In this document: positions 60,902 through 64,000 of the stretch, piece by piece
How the letters are laid out: each line of letters begins with the position of its first letter
Position numbering within the stretch: the stretch's first letter is position 1
Origin: Sungkyunkwania multivorans
GTDB taxonomy: Bacteria; Bacteroidota; Bacteroidia; Flavobacteriales; Flavobacteriaceae
DNA: 64,000 nucleotides
Reading direction: 5' to 3'
Assembly: GCF_042675645.1 (NCBI RefSeq)
Contig: NZ_JBHTJH010000004.1
Location: forward strand, 558,001-622,000
The notes under the pieces: model-generated
Databases searched by the model: none
Told to the model about the DNA's origin: nothing
Seen by the model: only the letters and a program-made list of their open reading frames with translations
Program-made: the position numbers and the translations under genes

Positions 60902-62878
60902 TTAATCGGTCTTCACCACTTTGATCACATCTTTGAATTTCTCTAAGATTCCGGCGGCCTTACTAACTTGACCGTCTGCACCAGGCTTTAAGATGGCCTC
61001 GCCAGCCTTGATCACCTTTTCTAAATAATCTGGATCCTCGTCTTTTAGTTCTTGAGGGATGGTAGCGTAGACATAGTCATCATTGACTTTGGCATCCCAG
61101 TCCAAGACCATTTTGCCTCGTTCTTTGTGCGTTAATACAAGCTGATATGCGTAGCCTCGAGTATCTCTATCTGTGAAGATCATCTTTTCGATGAGCGGTT
61201 CTCCTTTTGAGACTGTAAGTGGAATATTGGTCTGGGTCTCTTTCCCAAATTTGTAATAGCGCAGTTGTAAGGTGGCTCGTACAATTCCCATGGCACTCAA
61301 CTCTTCGAGATCCGATTCAAATTCGATAGTTCTTGGCACTACAGGTGGTTCTAAGGTTATACCCTGCCAATCTCCTTTGATCCATTCTGGGTCTTCTGGA
61401 TAGATATTGCCGCCTTTCAAACTCCATTGGCTCTTATATTCATACACATCCGAATTCTTGTCGTCACCTCTCGCATAGTTGATGGTCGCTTTCAGTCCGT
61501 TGTTCTTAAGATATTCAATGTCGATGGTTCTCGAATCCTGGAAATCATTGCCCGACTTACGTTTTTTCCTCACATTGACGGTTACATAATTCACTTCCTT
61601 GTCAAACATTTCCTTAGCCTCTAGATCTAGGATCAAGTTGATATCTCTGTGCTCAAAGAAAGGATCGTTAAGGTATACCGAACCAACACATTTCTTGTTG
61701 TTCTTAACGGCGTCGTACCAGCTTGCCAGATTGGCGGTAATGGTAAATGGCTTTTCAACTGCAAGACGGTAGTTGAGATAATAGATCTCGGTCTTCTTTT
61801 TGAAGCTCGACTCAAAGAACTTACGGTTGTAGGTGTACTTTTTACCATATTTGATATTTGGCATAGCCTCTTTTTCCTTCTTCGTCGGTGGAGCCAAATT
61901 GTCAGAATCACCAGACTCGGTCATTTTCTGTAAAAAGAAATCAAAGAACGCTTCGCGAATTTTGGTGACGCGATCATCCGCGATATTCTCATCAAAGTCT
62001 ACTTTGATGTATTCTTTTTCTACCATGGTATCGATGACCGATCGTACCTCGTCATAGGACCTACTTGTGACTTCGGTCTTTTTACCGAAGAGCGCATCGC
62101 CAATCGCACCAAACAACCCGCCACGACTTTTCTTTTTGCGGGTTTCTTTGTATTGGGCATAGTCTCTCTCAATATGCTTTTGGATCTGACTCCAATTGAC
62201 GATCACGCGACCTTTAGCAGCAGGAATACGAGTGGTGTACTTAAAGCCCATTTCGATAGAGAGGTCCGTGATGGAACGTGTTTTCTCGAACGTAGCTGCT
62301 AACAATTGAGCCCCGTTAGGACTGAGATTGGAAGCCACCGCTACCTTTGCGCCTGGCAATACCGGTGCATTCAAAGACTGAACGACCGAAGGTGCCAGTT
62401 TCTCATCCGTTAGTGTTGCAGAGATGATACGCAAAGATTTGTCTCCATCTGGTTTCACATCGAGCGCTCCTTTTAGTACACTCTTTTTGGGCGCTCCCTG
62501 CTGACCATTGGCAAGGATCTGCTCCACTTCTTTCTGCTGCTCGGGAGTCAAACCCCATTCCATGAGCATGTGCAAGAGCGCACCACCAATTCCACCTTCA
62601 GATTCTTTCTTGTCGGTAATATACTTAAGGAACAAGAACTCTTTGGTCTTATCCGGTCTTTCGCCTAATCGTAACGAAACCGGTAAATAATAATAGTTCT
62701 TTGTTTTTCTATCGGAAAGGCTACTCGCTTGTCCGTAGAGGGTCACTTGCGTACCATCCGACAGGGTAAGGCTCAGCTTGTTCTCATTATCAACGATCTG
62801 TGCCTCCGTTGGAAGTGTCGCAAGGAAAATGCAACATAAAGTTGCCGTTGCTAACAGGTTTTTAATTTTTGTTTTCAT
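60902..62878 (-). CDS. Exported YYYxP-module protein (658 aa), operon gene 3
   Basis: A signal peptide (cleavage near TEAQ) precedes a short strand pair (LSLTLSDGTQVTLYG), YYYLP (62-66), FLFLKY, GGALLHMLMEWGL, a helix (QQKEVEQILA) and KGALDVKPDGDKSLRIISATL. A basic segment KKKSRGGLFGAIGDALFGKK lies near 245-265. The C-terminal half is beta-rich with EYKSQWSLKG (a weaker version of the YDYxTxW motif) and LEPPVVPRTIEFE. It is the long homologue of the gene just upstream, which corresponds to its first 240 residues. Confidence 0.8.
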   Translation of the reverse strand: MKTKIKNLLATATLCCIFLATLPTEAQIVDNENKLSLTLSDGTQVTLYGQASSLSDRKTKNYYYLPVSLRLGERPDKTKEFLFLKYITDKKESEGGIGGALLHMLMEWGLTPEQQKEVEQILANGQQGAPKKSVLKGALDVKPDGDKSLRIISATLTDEKLAPSVVQSLNAPVLPGAKVAVASNLSPNGAQLLAATFEKTRSITDLSIEMGFKYTTRIPAAKGRVIVNWSQIQKHIERDYAQYKETRKKKSRGGLFGAIGDALFGKKTEVTSRSYDEVRSVIDTMVEKEYIKVDFDENIADDRVTKIREAFFDFFLQKMTESGDSDNLAPPTKKEKEAMPNIKYGKKYTYNRKFFESSFKKKTEIYYLNYRLAVEKPFTITANLASWYDAVKNNKKCVGSVYLNDPFFEHRDINLILDLEAKEMFDKEVNYVTVNVRKKRKSGNDFQDSRTIDIEYLKNNGLKATINYARGDDKNSDVYEYKSQWSLKGGNIYPEDPEWIKGDWQGITLEPPVVPRTIEFESDLEELSAMGIVRATLQLRYYKFGKETQTNIPLTVSKGEPLIEKMIFTDRDTRGYAYQLVLTHKERGKMVLDWDAKVNDDYVYATIPQELKDEDPDYLEKVIKAGEAILKPGADGQVSKAAGILEKFKDVIKVVKTD

Positions 62879-62886
62879 GATTGTAA

Positions 62887-63573
62887 TTATTGATTTAAAA
62901 GTGTTTTAAAGTTTTGTTTCAAAGAATAGTGTACCGTGCCTGCAGCACTTCCAGATTCCGTGAATTTCAATTGAAAGTTGAGGACGAGATAGACCTCTTT
63001 CAGCTCCTTAGCATCGTTTTTTATCGCCTTTTCGAAGACGATGGCATCTTCTTCATTGAGATGAAAGGACGCCGCGGTCTTTGAGTTTGGCGTTGTTGGA
63101 ATCTTTCCTAACTGCGCCTGTGATCTATTGAGAATGGCTGCTATTTCATTCTTTCCCTCGATCGCTATGGTCTCTCCATTCGCAGAAGGCATGATGGCGC
63201 CCATCAAAACCGCATTTGGCCCCTTGCTCTCTATCAACATTCTTTGAGCTTCTTCCAACTGCCTTTTGTTGAGTCCCCAAGTTGCTAGAAAGTGGATGAT
63301 GGCACCGTTGTCTTGGTTCTCTTCTTTATAGCTCAGAAATGAGAATTCTTTTTCGCCAGTGGTTGTGGTTGAAAATCGCAAATGCGACGGCAAATAGTAA
63401 TATTCCATGCTTTGCTCATCAAAGGCATTTCTTTTCTTGTGCAAAACCACAGTGGAGTGATCTGACAATAACAGCCTCACGCTCTCGTTCTTTTCTAGGA
63501 CTTGCGCCACGCCTTTACAACAGCCAAAGGCTATGACAAGTACGAATGGTATTTTTAGAATATTTTGTAACAT
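62887..63573 (-). CDS. Short exported YYYxP-module protein (228 aa), operon gene 2
   Basis: A signal peptide (cleavage near KGVAQ) is followed by LLLSDHSTVVLHKK, YYYLP (58-62), FSFLSY, GAIIHFLATWGLNKRQLEEAQRML and AVLMGAIMPSANGETIAI. It ends at LNFQLKFTESGSAAGTVHYSLKQNFKTLLNQ, where the longer neighbour continues with its middle and C-terminal domains. It is thus an N-terminal-module-only paralogue, not a broken gene: its stop is followed after 8 bases by the next gene start. Function unknown. Confidence 0.8.
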   Translation of the reverse strand: MLQNILKIPFVLVIAFGCCKGVAQVLEKNESVRLLLSDHSTVVLHKKRNAFDEQSMEYYYLPSHLRFSTTTTGEKEFSFLSYKEENQDNGAIIHFLATWGLNKRQLEEAQRMLIESKGPNAVLMGAIMPSANGETIAIEGKNEIAAILNRSQAQLGKIPTTPNSKTAASFHLNEEDAIVFEKAIKNDAKELKEVYLVLNFQLKFTESGSAAGTVHYSLKQNFKTLLNQ

Positions 63574-63584
63574 CGTTTGATCGA

Positions 63585-64000
63585 TTATAGGTTGGGCATC
63601 TCATCAATAAAGATGAGACCGTATTTGTCCACACCTTTCTTTTGTCTCGGAGCCTCATTCTTTAAAAACCAAGTAATGCTATAGTCTACCTCTTCCACAC
63701 CCTTGGGAAGGGTGATCTCAAAGTATTTCTCGTTGATATTGTCTGAAGGGTAGAGGGTGAGATTCTGGGTCTTTGGGTCTCCAAAGAAGTCATATTTGAT
63801 CCGCACGGCAATGGCTCTGATATCGTTGTCCTTTAAACTGGCCAAGTCTCCTGAAAGCTCAATTTTTCTTCTTTGGAAAGGTGTATAGAGATTGATCATT
63901 GCTGCATTTTCGGTCTTCCATTCTTCCGAATAAGAGCCGCCACCGATAAATTTCCAAGTGGTCATGTAATCGTAATGCAGCCATTGGCTTCTATCCGTAT
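63585..64000 (-). CDS. C-terminal part of a YYYxP-type operon protein (5' end outside window), operon gene 1
   Basis: The frame is open to the right edge; 137 codons plus stop are visible. The first residues (DRSQWLHYDYMTTWKF) and the end (DYSITWFLKNEAPRQKKG ... YGLIFIDEMPNL) align well with the C-terminal module of the 639-residue protein (WLSYDYKTLWSF; YEITYFLKGQAPKKSG; YGRIDIDRFL). An apparent ATG at 63965 is internal and is not the true start. It ends 11 bases before the next gene. The N-terminal module is expected beyond the window. Confidence 0.8.
   Translation of the reverse strand, partial: TDRSQWLHYDYMTTWKFIGGGSYSEEWKTENAAMINLYTPFQRRKIELSGDLASLKDNDIRAIAVRIKYDFFGDPKTQNLTLYPSDNINEKYFEITLPKGVEEVDYSITWFLKNEAPRQKKGVDKYGLIFIDEMPNL

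Noticed and set aside
63585..63965. A complete 126-residue gene starting at the ATG ending at 63965
   Set aside because: The frame is open to the window edge and the residues before this Met (SQWLHYDY) match the paralogue at 58957-60876, so the true start lies outside the window.
62887..64000. One YYYxP gene split by a frameshift into two
   Set aside because: The C-terminal piece lies upstream of the N-terminal piece, and the N-terminal piece has its own signal peptide, so they are two genes.
1..64000. CRISPR array, tRNA or rRNA genes, insertion sequences
   Set aside because: No regularly spaced direct repeats, no T-loop/anticodon-type sequences, and no transposase reading frame were seen on either strand.

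Overview
The window comes from a member of the Bacteroidota, most likely a marine Flavobacteriaceae species. The signs are a PorQ homologue of the type IX secretion system next to cmk, many exported proteins with signal peptides ending in A-Q, families largely confined to this group (DUF5916, GIN/DUF2807 adhesin-like, DUF6146-like, propeller-type histidine kinase), TAnnTTTG-type -7 promoter boxes, near absence of Shine-Dalgarno sequences, and AT-rich intergenic DNA. I saw no tRNA, rRNA, CRISPR array, insertion sequence or phage gene.

Layout. 1-8.5 kb: the 3' end of glgB, a methyltransferase/DUF1801 pair, a GH31 alpha-glucosidase behind a LacI-type operator-like palindrome, an M48 lipoprotein protease, a UMF1-type MFS permease and a DUF6252-like lipoprotein. 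8.6-11.6 kb: a leftward unit of ECF sigma factor, probable anti-sigma protein and two exported repeat proteins. 12-21 kb: housekeeping genes (lon, porQ, cmk, a Kbp/LysM-type protein, rpsA) and an M1 aminopeptidase followed by two translationally coupled patatin-like phospholipases. 23.3-28.5 kb: a leftward set of a 1061-residue propeller sensor kinase, a LytTR response regulator, a small exported protein and two possible very small proteins before a terminator. 29-41 kb: mostly ordinary chromosomal genes (DUF5916 outer-membrane protein, msrA-folE, S9 and M28 peptidases, several small envelope proteins).

41.2-50.1 kb: accessory DNA. A four-gene rightward set (small soluble protein, separate 7-TM protein, NarL-type kinase, response regulator) faces a leftward set: a 605-residue protein resembling P47/TULIP proteins, a 1179-residue protein with a beta-propeller-like front and a long amphipathic-helix rear, and a 250-residue membrane protein. 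Neither large protein has a signal peptide. They look like a toxin- or lipid-related cassette of unknown function.

50.3-53.5 kb: a YifB/ComM-type ATPase, then a divergent pair of small cysteine-rich exported proteins, one with a bacteriocin-like C-terminus.

53.6-64 kb (continuing past the right edge): the strongest candidate for an undescribed system. Seven leftward genes lie 8-34 bases apart. One encodes an astacin metalloprotease fused to a papain-like cysteine protease. Five of the others share an N-terminal or central module that I recognise by eye: Y-Y-Y-x-P, then an F-x-F-L-x-Y-like strand, a Gly/hydrophobic strand and a helix. Two also share a C-terminal module (YDYxTxW ... WFLKxxAP). 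All six complete products have signal peptides. I infer an exported multi-protein assembly with its own protease. Its function is unknown.
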